The position numbers and the translations under genes are program-made. From assembly GCA_963815445.1 (NCBI GenBank), contig CAWFGV010000005.1:186001-250000 (forward strand): a stretch of 64,000 bases of DNA, read 5' to 3'. Shown in pieces: positions 18,808 to 27,724 of the stretch (positions are counted from its first letter, which is position 1; every line of letters begins with the position of its first letter). Under the pieces are notes generated by a model. The model was not told the DNA's origin, searched no databases, and saw only the letters and a list, made by a program, of their open reading frames with translations. This DNA is from JANLYC01 sp963815445 (GTDB taxonomy: Bacteria > Actinomycetota > Actinomycetes > Propionibacteriales > Nocardioidaceae).

Positions 18808-20322
18808 CTACCGGTGCGTGGCCGCCATCGTCGGCCCCGTGGGCGGCGTCTCGCGACTGTGGGACAGGGGACGCGACAGCCGGTCTGCATGTCGGTGCGG
18901 GCGCAGGCTCACCAGCGCGTAGTAGGCAAGGGCCGCCACGAATGCCGAGGTCACGAAGCTCACGTCGATCCCACCGAAGACCTTCGATATCGGTCCTTCG
19001 TAGCTGGACGTCGAGTTCGAGAGCACGCCGATGACACTCGCCAACGTCCAGGCAGCAGCGGCATCGGTGTTCCAGCCGGCCGAGAACCAGTACGCCCCGC
19101 CGGTCTCGCGTCTATTGAAGACTTGAAGGGACGGCTCATGAAAGCGGCCCCGGGTGCGTGCAAAGCCGATCATGGTGATCACGGCCCAGGGGGTCGCGAG
19201 CGAGGTCAGTACGACGACGAAGGTCGTGACCGCGCTTTCGGCGCTCCAGACGAACTTCCCCAGGAACACGAGCACGGTCGACACAGCAGCGACGGCGATG
19301 GTGGACGAGGTACGGCTGAGCCGGGGCAGGATCGCGTCCAGGTCCAGGCCCATGCTGTAGAGGTTCATGCCGCCTTGGCCAAGACTTCCGGCGACCGCGA
19401 AGAGGATGACGAGCGGGAGCAACCACGTCGGTACGGCTTGGACCACCTCGATGGAGAAGCTGTCCGGGTTGAGCGAGACGACCGAGACGAAGGCTCCGAA
19501 CAGTGTCGGGACGGTGAGGCCGACGAAGAGGCCGACGAACGCCGCACCCAGGACCCGTCGCGTGGGATGGCGATCAGGGGAGATGTAGCGGGTCCAGTCA
19601 CCCGTCTGTGTCACGTAGGACACCGGTCCAGCGACGCCGGACGTCAACGCGGCCAGCAACCACGTCGGCCAGAAGGTGCCCAACGCGTACGCGGAGGGAG
19701 TTCCGGCGTACGACGCGTCGAACGATCCCCCCAGGGCGATCACCGTGACGAGCATGATGGCAGCAAGCCCGGGGACGATGACGTTGTTGACACGCACCAG
19801 CCAGCGGTAGCCGTAGATCGCGATCGCGGCCACCAGCACGGCGATCACGAGGTATGCCGCCACCGACTGACGATCCGAGCCCGCCACCCCGAAGGCGCGG
19901 TCCAGGCCGCCGACCACGGCGTCCCCGCCCGTCCATACGGTCAGTGCGACATAACCCAGGCAGAGAAGGAGTCCGATGACTGACGCGATCAGTCGCCCCC
20001 GGACACCGAAGTAGGCTCCGCTGGCGACCGAGTTGTTGGTGGCCGAGCGCAACCCCAGCATTGCCAACGGCGCGACGACCACGCTTCCGAGCAGGGTGCC
20101 GGCCACGATGGCGGCAACCGACGCCCACCAGCTCAGGCCGTAGAGGATGACGAGCCACCCGAACACCGTGACCGACAAGGAGAGGTTCCCGCCCCAGAGG
20201 ATGCTGACGAGGTCACGTGGCCGCGCCGTCCGCTCGGGGGCCGGGATGGTGTCGACTCCGTGCTGCTCGACGTGGTGGCGATGGCCCTGCTCCTGGTCAG
20301 CGCCTGGATGCCTGTCGTCCAT
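18808..20322 (-). CDS. NCS1-family nucleobase/allantoin-type permease
   Basis: This 504-residue, twelve-helix transporter belongs to the NCS1 (purine-cytosine permease) family. Helix 1 region DLVSILWGGNLSLSVTVFGW matches the family's W-x-G-x-N substrate motif, and GPVSYVTQTGDWTRYISP in the middle is the typical second motif. Substrate could be a purine, pyrimidine, hydantoin or allantoin. A TetR gene is divergent across a palindrome, so the pair is probably a ligand-induced uptake system. An agmatinase-family gene 3 kb away may belong to the same function. Confidence 0.88.
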   Translation of the reverse strand: MDDRHPGADQEQGHRHHVEQHGVDTIPAPERTARPRDLVSILWGGNLSLSVTVFGWLVILYGLSWWASVAAIVAGTLLGSVVVAPLAMLGLRSATNNSVASGAYFGVRGRLIASVIGLLLCLGYVALTVWTGGDAVVGGLDRAFGVAGSDRQSVAAYLVIAVLVAAIAIYGYRWLVRVNNVIVPGLAAIMLVTVIALGGSFDASYAGTPSAYALGTFWPTWLLAALTSGVAGPVSYVTQTGDWTRYISPDRHPTRRVLGAAFVGLFVGLTVPTLFGAFVSVVSLNPDSFSIEVVQAVPTWLLPLVILFAVAGSLGQGGMNLYSMGLDLDAILPRLSRTSSTIAVAAVSTVLVFLGKFVWSAESAVTTFVVVLTSLATPWAVITMIGFARTRGRFHEPSLQVFNRRETGGAYWFSAGWNTDAAAAWTLASVIGVLSNSTSSYEGPISKVFGGIDVSFVTSAFVAALAYYALVSLRPHRHADRLSRPLSHSRETPPTGPTMAATHR

Positions 20323-20361
20323 GGCACACCCTCTCTCTGCGATGCATCACGGTAACACTGG

Positions 20362-20380
20362 TCTAGAATGATATTCTAGA
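20362..20380. promoter_or_regulatory. 19-bp TetR-type palindromic operator
   Basis: TCTAGAAT-GAT-ATTCTAGA is a perfect dyad with 8-base arms and a 3-base spacer in the 92-base divergent gap between the permease and TetR genes. It is strikingly AT-rich for this GC-rich region and sits where it can overlap both promoters. It is the obvious operator for the TetR protein encoded next to it. Confidence 0.8.
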
Positions 20381-20414
20381 ATGTGGTTCGAACTTTTTGG
20401 TAGACTGCCTCGTG

Positions 20415-21053
20415 ATGACACGGCAAAACCTGAGCGGCCAACGGGACCTCGACAAGCCGTCGGTGCGCCACAAGGTGCTCAAGGCGGCGATGGAGGTCAT
20501 CGCCGAGCGCGGAGCCGACCGGGTGCGGATCCAGGACATCGCCAAACGTGCAGACATGAGCCCCGGCCACGTCATGTACTACTTCGGCAAGCGCGATCGC
20601 ATCCTCATCGACGTGCTGCTGCACAGTGAGGCTGAGCTCTCAGACCGGCTCCGGCGCCGGGTGGCCTCGGCTCCGAGCGCGCTGGAGGCTTTGGACCGTG
20701 TGGTGCGGCTGTATCTGCCCGTCGGCCCCGCCGATGTGCGTTGGACCCTGTGGGCCCAGTTGTTCGCGCGACCGCCCCGTGATGCACAGACGCTTCGGGA
20801 CCTCACCGCGGTCACGGACCTGTGGGCGAGCGCACTCGCCGCTGTCGTGGCCGACGGTCTGGCGGACGGGACGTTCACCTGCGGGGAGCCTGTCGAGGTC
20901 GCCTACGACTGCGCTCGGCTGATGGACGGTTACAGTCTCGAAGTCCTCATCGGTGCGCCTGGACGCTCGCGCGGCTGGGCGATGGCACGGGTGCGGAGCG
21001 CCCTCGACCGCACGCTTGGGACCACTGTCGGCGCAAGGTCGGCCGAGTCATAG
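20415..21053 (+). CDS. TetR-family transcriptional regulator
   Basis: The product has 212 residues from the ATG at 20415 (TTG 20397 is less likely). The N-terminal helix-turn-helix is clear: VLKAAMEVIAERGADRVRIQ, DIAKRADMSPGHVMYYFGKR. The C-terminal ligand domain is all-helical (LWAQLFARPPRDAQTLRDLT) and resembles TetR_C regulators that sense nitrogen compounds. It is divergent from the NCS1 permease and probably represses it. The dyad at 20362-20380 is the likely binding site. Confidence 0.92.
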   Translation: MTRQNLSGQRDLDKPSVRHKVLKAAMEVIAERGADRVRIQDIAKRADMSPGHVMYYFGKRDRILIDVLLHSEAELSDRLRRRVASAPSALEALDRVVRLYLPVGPADVRWTLWAQLFARPPRDAQTLRDLTAVTDLWASALAAVVADGLADGTFTCGEPVEVAYDCARLMDGYSLEVLIGAPGRSRGWAMARVRSALDRTLGTTVGARSAES

Positions 21054-21157
21054 GAAACCGTCAGATTTAGCGCTGGCTTGAGGTTCCTCTCAGGCACGTC
21101 ATATGCGTCCTGGCTAGCGTGACCGAGGCCGCGCCCACGACGTTAGGACCTGCTCAG

Positions 21158-21697
21158 ATGTTCTCCACGTTCAATGGACTGCCGCTTCATCCGCTGGTGG
21201 TGCACGCCATCGTCGTGCTGCTACCGATCGCAGCTCTCGGCACGATCGCGATCGCCTGCTGGCCGCGCCTTCGGCGTCGCTACGGGTTGCTCGTCGTGGC
21301 CGCCGGTGCCGCCGCGACCGTGCTGATCCCGGTGGCGACGCAGAGCGGTGAGTACCTGGAGCACCAGGTCGGTGACCCCGGGACGCACGCCCAGCTCGGC
21401 GACCAGCTCATCTGGTTCGCGATCCCGTTGCTCATCACCAGCGGGGCTCTCGTGATGCTCGATCGGCGTCGGATCCGCACGACGGCTCCCAAGCCGCCAA
21501 CGCCAGAGGGGTCTACGGGGGCAGCCACCGAGGAAACCGACGGCGCAGCCAAGCAACGGACGGTTCTGAGAGCGGTAGCGACGCTGGCCGTGGTGGCGGC
21601 GCTCGCCACCAGCGTCCAGATCTACCGGGTCGGTGACTCGGGGGCGCGTGCGGCATGGGGAGACACCCCGAGCGCCCAGTCGGGCCAGTCCGACTGA
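21158..21697 (+). CDS. DUF2231 membrane protein, paralogue 1
   Basis: This 179-residue protein has four membrane helices. It begins MFSTFNGLPLHPLVVHAIVV, nearly the same as the paralogue at 40125, which fixes the start at ATG 21158 rather than the GTG at 21119. The first helix carries the LPLHPLxVH histidine motif of DUF2231. The last helix ends in TSVQIYRVGDSGARAAWG, also shared. The two conserved histidines could ligate haem or metal, but function is unknown. A charged insert (residues about 110-145) is not present in the paralogue. Confidence 0.85.
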   Translation: MFSTFNGLPLHPLVVHAIVVLLPIAALGTIAIACWPRLRRRYGLLVVAAGAAATVLIPVATQSGEYLEHQVGDPGTHAQLGDQLIWFAIPLLITSGALVMLDRRRIRTTAPKPPTPEGSTGAATEETDGAAKQRTVLRAVATLAVVAALATSVQIYRVGDSGARAAWGDTPSAQSGQSD

Positions 21698-21713
21698 GTT
21701 CCGCCGGCGTCGG

Positions 21714-22187
21714 TCACGGCTCAGGCGCGGCGCTCCCGTGCTCGTCGCCTGTTCCGCTGCTGCGTGATGCATCCGCCACCCGCGCGGCGTCGAGCCGGCG
21801 CTCGATGTCCGCGAGCCGCTTCTCGAGACGGTTCAGCGCCGTGAGGATGGCTGCGCCCGCGGCTTCCTCGCGCGACTCCCGGGGCTCTTCCTCCTCGCGG
21901 ACGAACAGCGCAGCCAGGGACGCGCTCACCATCGCCAGGAGCAGGAAACCAAGGATCATGAGCACCGCCGACAAGATCGCACCTGTCGTCGTCTCCGGCG
22001 GCTCTCCGACGAACCCGACCGTGGTGATCAGGCTGACGGCCCACCACAGTCCTCGCCAGTAGTTGCTCACCGTGTTCGTCTCGATGGCGGCGACCGCTCC
22101 AGCGGACACGAGCGTTACGACGACGGCGCCCAACAGCGCCGGCAACAGCCACGTCGGTGTGATCCGAAGGCTTCGGCCGCGCATCAT
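21714..22187 (-). CDS. Two-helix potassium-channel-like protein with altered filter
   Basis: This 157-residue protein has the Ion_trans_2 layout: helix 1 (residues about 12-35), a pore loop LWWAVSLITTVGFVGEPPE, helix 2 (about 70-95), then a C-terminal coiled coil (LTALNRLEKRLADIERRLD) that should tetramerise. The selectivity filter reads TTVGFVGE instead of the canonical TVGYGD, so Gly is Val at the second glycine. It starts seven bases after the PRC-barrel gene, so the two are co-transcribed. Confidence 0.8.
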   Translation of the reverse strand: MMRGRSLRITPTWLLPALLGAVVVTLVSAGAVAAIETNTVSNYWRGLWWAVSLITTVGFVGEPPETTTGAILSAVLMILGFLLLAMVSASLAALFVREEEEPRESREEAAGAAILTALNRLEKRLADIERRLDAARVADASRSSGTGDEHGSAAPEP

Positions 22188-22194
22188 GCCGCGG

Positions 22195-22806
22195 TCAGCC
22201 CTGCGGCTCGGCAGTCTTGACCCAGACCCAGAACTCGGACATGCGTTCGATGCTGGTTGCTGGGAGTACCACGACACGGTGATGCCACAGGTGGCCGACA
22301 TCGACGATCAGGCCGTGCGTCTTGAACGACTGAGGGTCCACGGTGACTCCGGCTAGGTGGCCGATGTGGTGCGTACCGGCGATCACCAGGGCTCGGTGAC
22401 GCACCAAGGTCACATCGGGGTCGAGCTTCGCAACGGTGACCGGCACTTCGAAGGGCTGCTCCTGCGGCCGCCACCCCATGCCACCGCCGTCGAGCTCCAT
22501 CCAGCGCAATGGATCCTCAGCCAAGACGACGGTCTCTGTGGGGAACCTCCGTTCGTGCACCGCGGCGGTGGTCAGGTCGAGTGTCACGCCGGACCGATCG
22601 GTTCCCGTGATGCTGGTGCAGGGCACGGGGTGCTCGTGGTGACGATGCTCACTACCTCGAAGCACCACCTCGCGGAGCCGGTGCGACGGCTCGGAGCACG
22701 TCAGTGCCGAGACGGTGCCGAGCAGCCCCTCGTCACAGGAGACCTTGCCGTCGAACCAGATCTCCCACTCATCAGGATCGGAGCGCTCACCGCTGAGGGC
22801 GGTCAT
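22195..22806 (-). CDS. Double PRC-barrel-like protein
   Basis: This 203-residue soluble protein contains two PRC-barrel-like units. The first (residues about 15-100) has WFDGKVSCDEGLLGTVSALT, then REVVLRGSEH. The second (about 130-195) has THHIGHLAGVTVDPQSFKTH and GLIVDVGHLWHHRVVVLPAT. PRC-barrels are small beta folds that act in RNA processing, photosystems and membrane-associated complexes. Upstream partner of the channel-like gene with a seven-base gap, so a shared role at the membrane is likely. About 200 bases separate it from the divergent agmatinase gene; nothing else is visible there. Confidence 0.72.
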   Translation of the reverse strand: MTALSGERSDPDEWEIWFDGKVSCDEGLLGTVSALTCSEPSHRLREVVLRGSEHRHHEHPVPCTSITGTDRSGVTLDLTTAAVHERRFPTETVVLAEDPLRWMELDGGGMGWRPQEQPFEVPVTVAKLDPDVTLVRHRALVIAGTHHIGHLAGVTVDPQSFKTHGLIVDVGHLWHHRVVVLPATSIERMSEFWVWVKTAEPQG

Positions 22807-23006
22807 GGCCGGCGCTCTCGTGCTGCACCGGTCGGACGTCGCAACCAAGCCCGCGGACTCATGTTGCCACTATCGCATGCGCCCCAAGGCTGTCTTCGGC
22901 ACTGCAACTGGTGGTGGGCGTCCTGACCTTCCGAGTCTTTGCGCTCGCCGCATGGTGACGGGAGGGTGGCCTTTGACGTCGGCCCGGCGGCTGGGAGACT
23001 CCCAGC

Positions 23007-24047
23007 ATGACGCGCTACGGCCAGCAGTTCGGTCCTGATTTCACGTTCCTCGGCGTACCCATGTGTGACCTCGACGAACCAGCGACGTACGCCGATGCGG
23101 AGGTAGTGATCCTCGGCGCGCCCTTCGACGGCGGCACCTCCGCCCGGTCCGGCGCACGGTTCGGACCGATGGCGATCCGCATGACCGACTACCTCGCACA
23201 CGACGGGTCACGTCCCAGTCTGGCGTTGCGTACCGATGGTCTCGTCGACCTCAAGGTGGTCGATGCCGGCGACGTCGAGATGTACTCCGGCGACATCGAG
23301 GTCGCGCTGCCGGCATTGGAGTCGGCTGTCGAGAAGGTCACCCGCGCGGGAGCCATTCCTGTCATCCTCGGTGGTGACCACTCGGTCACGTTCCCCGATG
23401 CCAAAGGCGTCGCGAACGTCCTTGGCCACGGCCGGGTGTCGATGATCCACTTCGACGCCCACGCCGACACGGGCAACATCGAGTTCGGGTCCCTGTGGGG
23501 ACATGGGCAGCCGATGCGTCGACTCATCGAGTCCGGTGCGCTGCGCGGTGACCGCTTCCTCCAGGTCGGACTGCGCGGCTACTGGCCACCGCCCGAGACG
23601 TTGGACTGGATGGCCGGGCAGCAGCTGCGCTCGTACGAGATGACCGAGATCGGGCACCGCGGCCTGGCGGAGTGCCTGACCGAGGCGTTCACGATCGCGA
23701 TGGATGACTGCGACGGCGTCTTCCTGTCCGTCGACATCGACGTCTGCGATCCCGGTCATGCGCCCGGCACTGGTACCCCCGAGCCAGGAGGTCTGACTGC
23801 GCGGGAGCTCCTCGACGCCGTACGCCGCATCTGTCTCGAGCTTCCGGTGGTGGGTGTCGACGTCGTCGAGGTCAGCCCTCCGTACGACCACGCCGACATC
23901 ACCGCAGCGCTGGCCAACCGGGTGGTGCTGGAGGCATTGTCGGCGATCGCCCGTAGACGACGCGACAACCGGGACGGGACGACGTGGGATCCGTCGATGC
24001 CGCTGCTGGCGGGTCGTCGAGCCGAGCCGAGCGAGAACGACGGATGA
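23007..24047 (+). CDS. Agmatinase-family ureohydrolase
   Basis: This 346-residue enzyme of the arginase fold has all metal ligands for a binuclear manganese (or nickel) centre: GGDHS, FDAHADTG and SVDIDVCDPGHAPGTGTPE. It hydrolyses a guanidino compound to urea plus an amine. Agmatine, guanidinobutyrate or guanidinopropionate are all possible; the loops that decide this cannot be assigned by eye. The SD is weak. With the nearby TetR-NCS1 pair it may form a nitrogen-scavenging set. The family is nearly always hexameric and cytoplasmic. Confidence 0.9.
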   Translation: MTRYGQQFGPDFTFLGVPMCDLDEPATYADAEVVILGAPFDGGTSARSGARFGPMAIRMTDYLAHDGSRPSLALRTDGLVDLKVVDAGDVEMYSGDIEVALPALESAVEKVTRAGAIPVILGGDHSVTFPDAKGVANVLGHGRVSMIHFDAHADTGNIEFGSLWGHGQPMRRLIESGALRGDRFLQVGLRGYWPPPETLDWMAGQQLRSYEMTEIGHRGLAECLTEAFTIAMDDCDGVFLSVDIDVCDPGHAPGTGTPEPGGLTARELLDAVRRICLELPVVGVDVVEVSPPYDHADITAALANRVVLEALSAIARRRRDNRDGTTWDPSMPLLAGRRAEPSENDG

Positions 24048-24091
24048 CAGCTTCGCCCATTTCATGAGGCGGGAGCGCCTGCCGGGAGCCG

Positions 24092-24124
24092 GTTCATCTC
24101 GGCTTCACGTGGCCGGAGCACCCT
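24092..24124 (+). promoter_or_regulatory. Direct-repeat promoter upstream of the GT-C gene
   Basis: GTTCA at 24092-24096 and CTTCA at 24103-24107 are spaced by exactly 11 bases, followed by 10 bases and a -10-like CACCCT at 24119-24124. Transcription would start within a base or two of the ATG at 24132, giving a leaderless mRNA. The same arrangement occurs before three other genes of this locus. The 11-base period fits tandem binding by an OmpR/PhoB-type regulator. Confidence 0.6.
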
Positions 24125-24131
24125 GGGTCGC

Positions 24132-25691
24132 ATGCGCTGGCAGGTCGCGAGGAGCGGTTCTGACGTGGACCGCTCCCGCAGGTGGCGTATCGGTGCTGGC
24201 TGGCGAGCGAGCTCCGTCGGCATCACCGTGGTCGCCGCGTTGTTCGCGGTGGCGCTGCGAATGCCGTTCGTGTCCGTCCCCCTCGCGCCGGACGAAGGTG
24301 GATACCTGCTGGTGGCCTCGCACTGGCACGACGACGGCCCGTTCTCCTACGGGCGGATCTTCGTCGACCGGCCACCAATCCTGCTGCTGCTGTTCCGGTT
24401 GGCGAGCTGGTGGGGCGGCACCGTCGCACTTCGACTCATCGGCTGCGTCATGGTGGTTGTCCTGGTCGCGGCCGCCGGCTGGGCCGGCTGGCTGATCGGT
24501 GGCCGACGCGGTTCCCGATGGAGCGTCTGCACGGGTGCAGCTTTGATGTCCACTCCGTTGTTGGGTACCCACGAGATCGATGGTGAGCTGCTCGCGGCCC
24601 CATGGGTGACCCTGAGCTGTGCCCTGCTGCTTCGGTCGCTACAGCCGAGCGAACGACGTTGGCAGCCGCAGATTCTTGCGCTGGCCGCGGGTATGTCGGG
24701 AACGCTTGCCGTGCTCGTCAAGCAGAACTTCGTCGACGGCCTCGTTTTCGCGGCGGTTGTTCTCGTGACCCACCGACTGTCAGGGCGTGACCCGCCGACG
24801 AGGGCGCTCAGACTGCTGGGTGCGGTCGCGTTCGGAGCCGCGATCCCGCTCCCGGTTGCCGCAGCCTGGGCCTCGACGTCGGGCTCCGGGCTCGGTGGCC
24901 TCCTCTACGCGATGTACGGGTTCCGATCCGACGCTCTCCGTGTCGTGCTGTCCCACAGCCTGCTGGCACCCATCCAACGTGCGCAGGGCCTTGGCGTCAT
25001 GACGGTTGGCAGCGGCATCTTGCTCATCACGCTGGCATTTGTGTTCTCACGAGGCTGGACGCGCAGCGATCCGGTGGTGGTCGGGACGACAGGCCTGTTC
25101 GTGACAGCGACAGCCAGCGTGACCCTTGGCGGCAGCTACTGGAGCCACTACCTCATCCAGTTCGTGCCGGCCGTCACGCTGGCCAGTGCGCTGATGAGCC
25201 GGCGCGCGGCCGCTTTGTTGTGGGCACCGCGTGCGGCCGTGACGACCGTGCTGCTGTCGAGCCTGGCCTCCTCCGGAGGCGCCATGGCCACGCCCCAGGC
25301 ATCGACGGAGGACGCGCTCAACGCGGCCGTCGTCAAATGGCTGTCAGGAGCGGCGCATCCGCACGACTCCTTGCTGATCACCTACGGTCACGCGACGATC
25401 TTCTATGAGACGGGACTGCGCCCGGCGTATCCCTTTGTGTGGACGCTGCCGATGCGCACCCTGGACCCGGGGCTCGCGCAGCTGCAACGCCGCATCGTCG
25501 GGCCTCACCCGCCGGTCTGGCTGCTCGAGTGGAGCAGCCTGGATACGTGGAGCCTCGCCCCAACCGGCTCGCTTCCGGCGACGGTCGATGCTCACTACCG
25601 GCAGGTTCAGAACGTCTGCGGCGTCCACGTCTTGCTCCACAACGGTCTACATCGCTCGATTCCCGCTGCGCCTCCCTGCCCCGCGATGTGA
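24132..25691 (+). CDS. GT-C-fold membrane glycosyltransferase (GT39/83-like)
   Basis: This 519-residue polytopic protein has about ten membrane helices. The first loop carries APDEGGYLLVASHW, the acidic motif of GT-C enzymes (PMT/ArnT type) that use polyprenyl-phosphate sugars, and RIFVDRPPILLLL follows. The C-terminal 150 residues are an extracytoplasmic domain (HPHDSLLITYGHATIFYE). The enzyme should transfer a sugar to a protein or lipid outside the membrane. It has its own leaderless promoter and is convergent with the deacetylase gene, nine bases apart. Acceptor unknown. Confidence 0.82.
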   Translation: MRWQVARSGSDVDRSRRWRIGAGWRASSVGITVVAALFAVALRMPFVSVPLAPDEGGYLLVASHWHDDGPFSYGRIFVDRPPILLLLFRLASWWGGTVALRLIGCVMVVVLVAAAGWAGWLIGGRRGSRWSVCTGAALMSTPLLGTHEIDGELLAAPWVTLSCALLLRSLQPSERRWQPQILALAAGMSGTLAVLVKQNFVDGLVFAAVVLVTHRLSGRDPPTRALRLLGAVAFGAAIPLPVAAAWASTSGSGLGGLLYAMYGFRSDALRVVLSHSLLAPIQRAQGLGVMTVGSGILLITLAFVFSRGWTRSDPVVVGTTGLFVTATASVTLGGSYWSHYLIQFVPAVTLASALMSRRAAALLWAPRAAVTTVLLSSLASSGGAMATPQASTEDALNAAVVKWLSGAAHPHDSLLITYGHATIFYETGLRPAYPFVWTLPMRTLDPGLAQLQRRIVGPHPPVWLLEWSSLDTWSLAPTGSLPATVDAHYRQVQNVCGVHVLLHNGLHRSIPAAPPCPAM

Positions 25692-25700
25692 CGACGGGTG

Positions 25701-26582
25701 TCAGCGTGAACGGTCGACGCCCGGGCTGACTCGGGCTAGCGGGGCTGCCGTCAGCGTGTGAAGGATGTCGTCGAGGCAGGGCTGACCTGAATCGCGGCCG
25801 ACCTCGCGGAACCACTCGTAGCGAAAGGTCCGCCGAAACAGCCAACGCGGCAGCCGGAGGAACAGCGCGAGCGTCCGCACTCCCGCCGCGGACCCGGCTT
25901 GGCTGACATGGGCCTGCATGGCTGCTCTTTTGGGCTGCCACTGGTCGCGCACGTCGATCCGGTGAGTCAGGTCGGCCCGGCCCGTATACACGTTCCGGAG
26001 GTCCGGGAGCTGCGGGAGACCCAGCGGCCGTAGTGCCCGGAGCACCCGTCCGACGCGCGCGAGCGATGTCCGGTCGACGGTCGCCTCGAGGACGAGGCGC
26101 GTGCGCGCGAGCTGGGCGGCGCGAATGCCAACGCGGTGTACCTGAACGTGGTCGGGGTGCCCGTATCCTCCGTTCGCGTCGTAGACGGTCAGCACGTCGG
26201 CGCCTTCGTCGAGCAGCACGCTGGCAAGTCGTTCAGCTGCCTGCTCGACCTCGGCGTCGGCGAAAGCGTTCGCGCTCCTCGGATGCGGAAGCGGCTGTTG
26301 CGGCCCCGGGTAGCCGCTGTCGGCATACCCGAGATGGATCACCGTCGAGATGCCGATTGCCCTGGCCGAGGCCTGTAGCTCCTGTCCTCGTGTCGCAGCG
26401 AGCGTGTCGCCGTGGCCGAACCTGGCCTCAGCCGAGCCTGCTTCACCCGCGGTGGCCATGACCAGGATCACGCGGTGACCGGCGGCACTGAGCTGCGCGA
26501 GAGTGCCAGCGGTGAGGATGGCCTCGTCGTCGGGATGGGCGTGGAACGAGACGATCGTGAATCTCTGCTTGGCTGCCGTCAT
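25701..26582 (-). CDS. PIG-L/LmbE-family deacetylase
   Basis: The product has 293 residues from the ATG at 26582. Residues 14-19 (AHPDDE) and a later HPDH (residue about 145) are the zinc ligands of PIG-L enzymes, which remove acetyl from N-acetylglucosamine units on lipids or small thiols such as GlcNAc-inositol. Its start overlaps the stop of the GT4 gene by ATGA, so it is the last gene of a five-gene leftward operon. Together with the GT4 it may make and deacetylate a GlcNAc-containing glycolipid; it is not obviously MshB. Confidence 0.88.
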   Translation of the reverse strand: MTAAKQRFTIVSFHAHPDDEAILTAGTLAQLSAAGHRVILVMATAGEAGSAEARFGHGDTLAATRGQELQASARAIGISTVIHLGYADSGYPGPQQPLPHPRSANAFADAEVEQAAERLASVLLDEGADVLTVYDANGGYGHPDHVQVHRVGIRAAQLARTRLVLEATVDRTSLARVGRVLRALRPLGLPQLPDLRNVYTGRADLTHRIDVRDQWQPKRAAMQAHVSQAGSAAGVRTLALFLRLPRWLFRRTFRYEWFREVGRDSGQPCLDDILHTLTAAPLARVSPGVDRSR

Positions 26583-27724
26583 GCTGGCACCTCGCTGCTG
26601 GCGACAAGAACCGTGTCGGGGATCTGCTCCAGCCGGCGATGGGCCAGCGCGTAGAGGTGGGCCGAACCTTGCACCGCGGCCGTCCAGGTCGCCGTCGGGC
26701 TGACCGCGCGGTTGTGCATGGCAATCGTGTGACGAAGAGACGGGTCCGTCAACAACTGCAGCATGGCTGCAACCATCTCGCGATCGGAGGACGCCAGCAG
26801 GCCGTCGACCCCGTGGGCGACGAACTCCCCGACCCCGCCGCGCGAGCTGGCGACGACGGGAAGACCGGCGCACCGGGCCTCCAGGGCGGCAATGCCGAAG
26901 GACTCCATCTCGGCGGGCGCGACGTAGAGGTGCGAGGAGTGGAGCACCTCCAGGATCTGCGGCCGCTCGAGCCGCCCGAGCAAGGTGACCCAGCCGTCCA
27001 TCCCGTGCGCCTGCAGGAACCGCTCCATGGCGGGTCGCGCGGGTCCGTCACCGATGATGACGACACGGAAATCGAGATCGGCAGGGGCCTGCTGCCGTAA
27101 CTGCCGCAGCATGCGGAGCAGCGGCAAGGGGCGTTTGCGTTTCGCCAGGCGCATCACGCAGGCGATCGTCAGCGCGGCACCGGACGGCTGCGCCCGCGGT
27201 TGCCATTCGTCCGGGTCGACACCGTTGGGAACCGAGACGACCGTGGCGGCACCACCCAGCACGTCCTGTAACGCCTGGGCCGCTACGGTGCTCACCGCAG
27301 ACCACACGACGGGCCAGGTCCGCAGCCGCAGGAGTGACTCGAGCAACGGCGGTACGGGACCCAGCTTGGACCACAGCGAGTGCACGGTCACCACGGTGGG
27401 CACACCGAGAGCGGACGCGTGGCGGGCGGCCGACATCGCCAGCGGCGACACGACCGACACATGGGCGTGTACCACGTCGAACGGCTCGCCCAGCAACAGG
27501 TCCTCGACCCGACGGGTGGCGGCCAGCGAGCGCATGATGCCGGTCGGCGTGCGCACCACCAGGCGCCGTACCCACGTGGGGTCGGCGACGTCCGACCCCG
27601 GAGTGCTGGTGAGGACATAGACCTCGTCTCCCGCACGTCGCTGCCTCTCGGCCAGGTCATGGACGTGCATCTCGATCCCGCCGACCTGGGGGAGGTAGCA
27701 GTCCGTGACGTGGAGGATGCGCAT
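26579..27724 (-). CDS. GT4-family glycosyltransferase
   Basis: The product has 381 residues from the ATG at 27724 (MRILHVTDCYLPQVGGIEMH). The N-terminal domain has the Gly-rich acceptor loop QVGGIEMH, and the C-terminal domain has the nucleotide-sugar motif APAEMESFGIAALEARCAGL (the E-x7-E signature) and SSRGGVGEFV. It should use a UDP- or GDP-sugar on a lipid acceptor at the cytoplasmic face. Both ends overlap neighbours by ATGA. It is similar in layout to mannosyl- and glucosyl-transferases of phosphatidylinositol mannoside or glycolipid pathways. Confidence 0.9.
   Translation of the reverse strand: MRILHVTDCYLPQVGGIEMHVHDLAERQRRAGDEVYVLTSTPGSDVADPTWVRRLVVRTPTGIMRSLAATRRVEDLLLGEPFDVVHAHVSVVSPLAMSAARHASALGVPTVVTVHSLWSKLGPVPPLLESLLRLRTWPVVWSAVSTVAAQALQDVLGGAATVVSVPNGVDPDEWQPRAQPSGAALTIACVMRLAKRKRPLPLLRMLRQLRQQAPADLDFRVVIIGDGPARPAMERFLQAHGMDGWVTLLGRLERPQILEVLHSSHLYVAPAEMESFGIAALEARCAGLPVVASSRGGVGEFVAHGVDGLLASSDREMVAAMLQLLTDPSLRHTIAMHNRAVSPTATWTAAVQGSAHLYALAHRRLEQIPDTVLVASSEVPA

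Noticed and set aside
23007..24047. Agmatinase-family gene as a nickel guanidine hydrolase
   Set aside because: No hypA/hypB-like nickel chaperone genes lie beside it, and the general arginase fold does not distinguish substrates, so only the family call is made.
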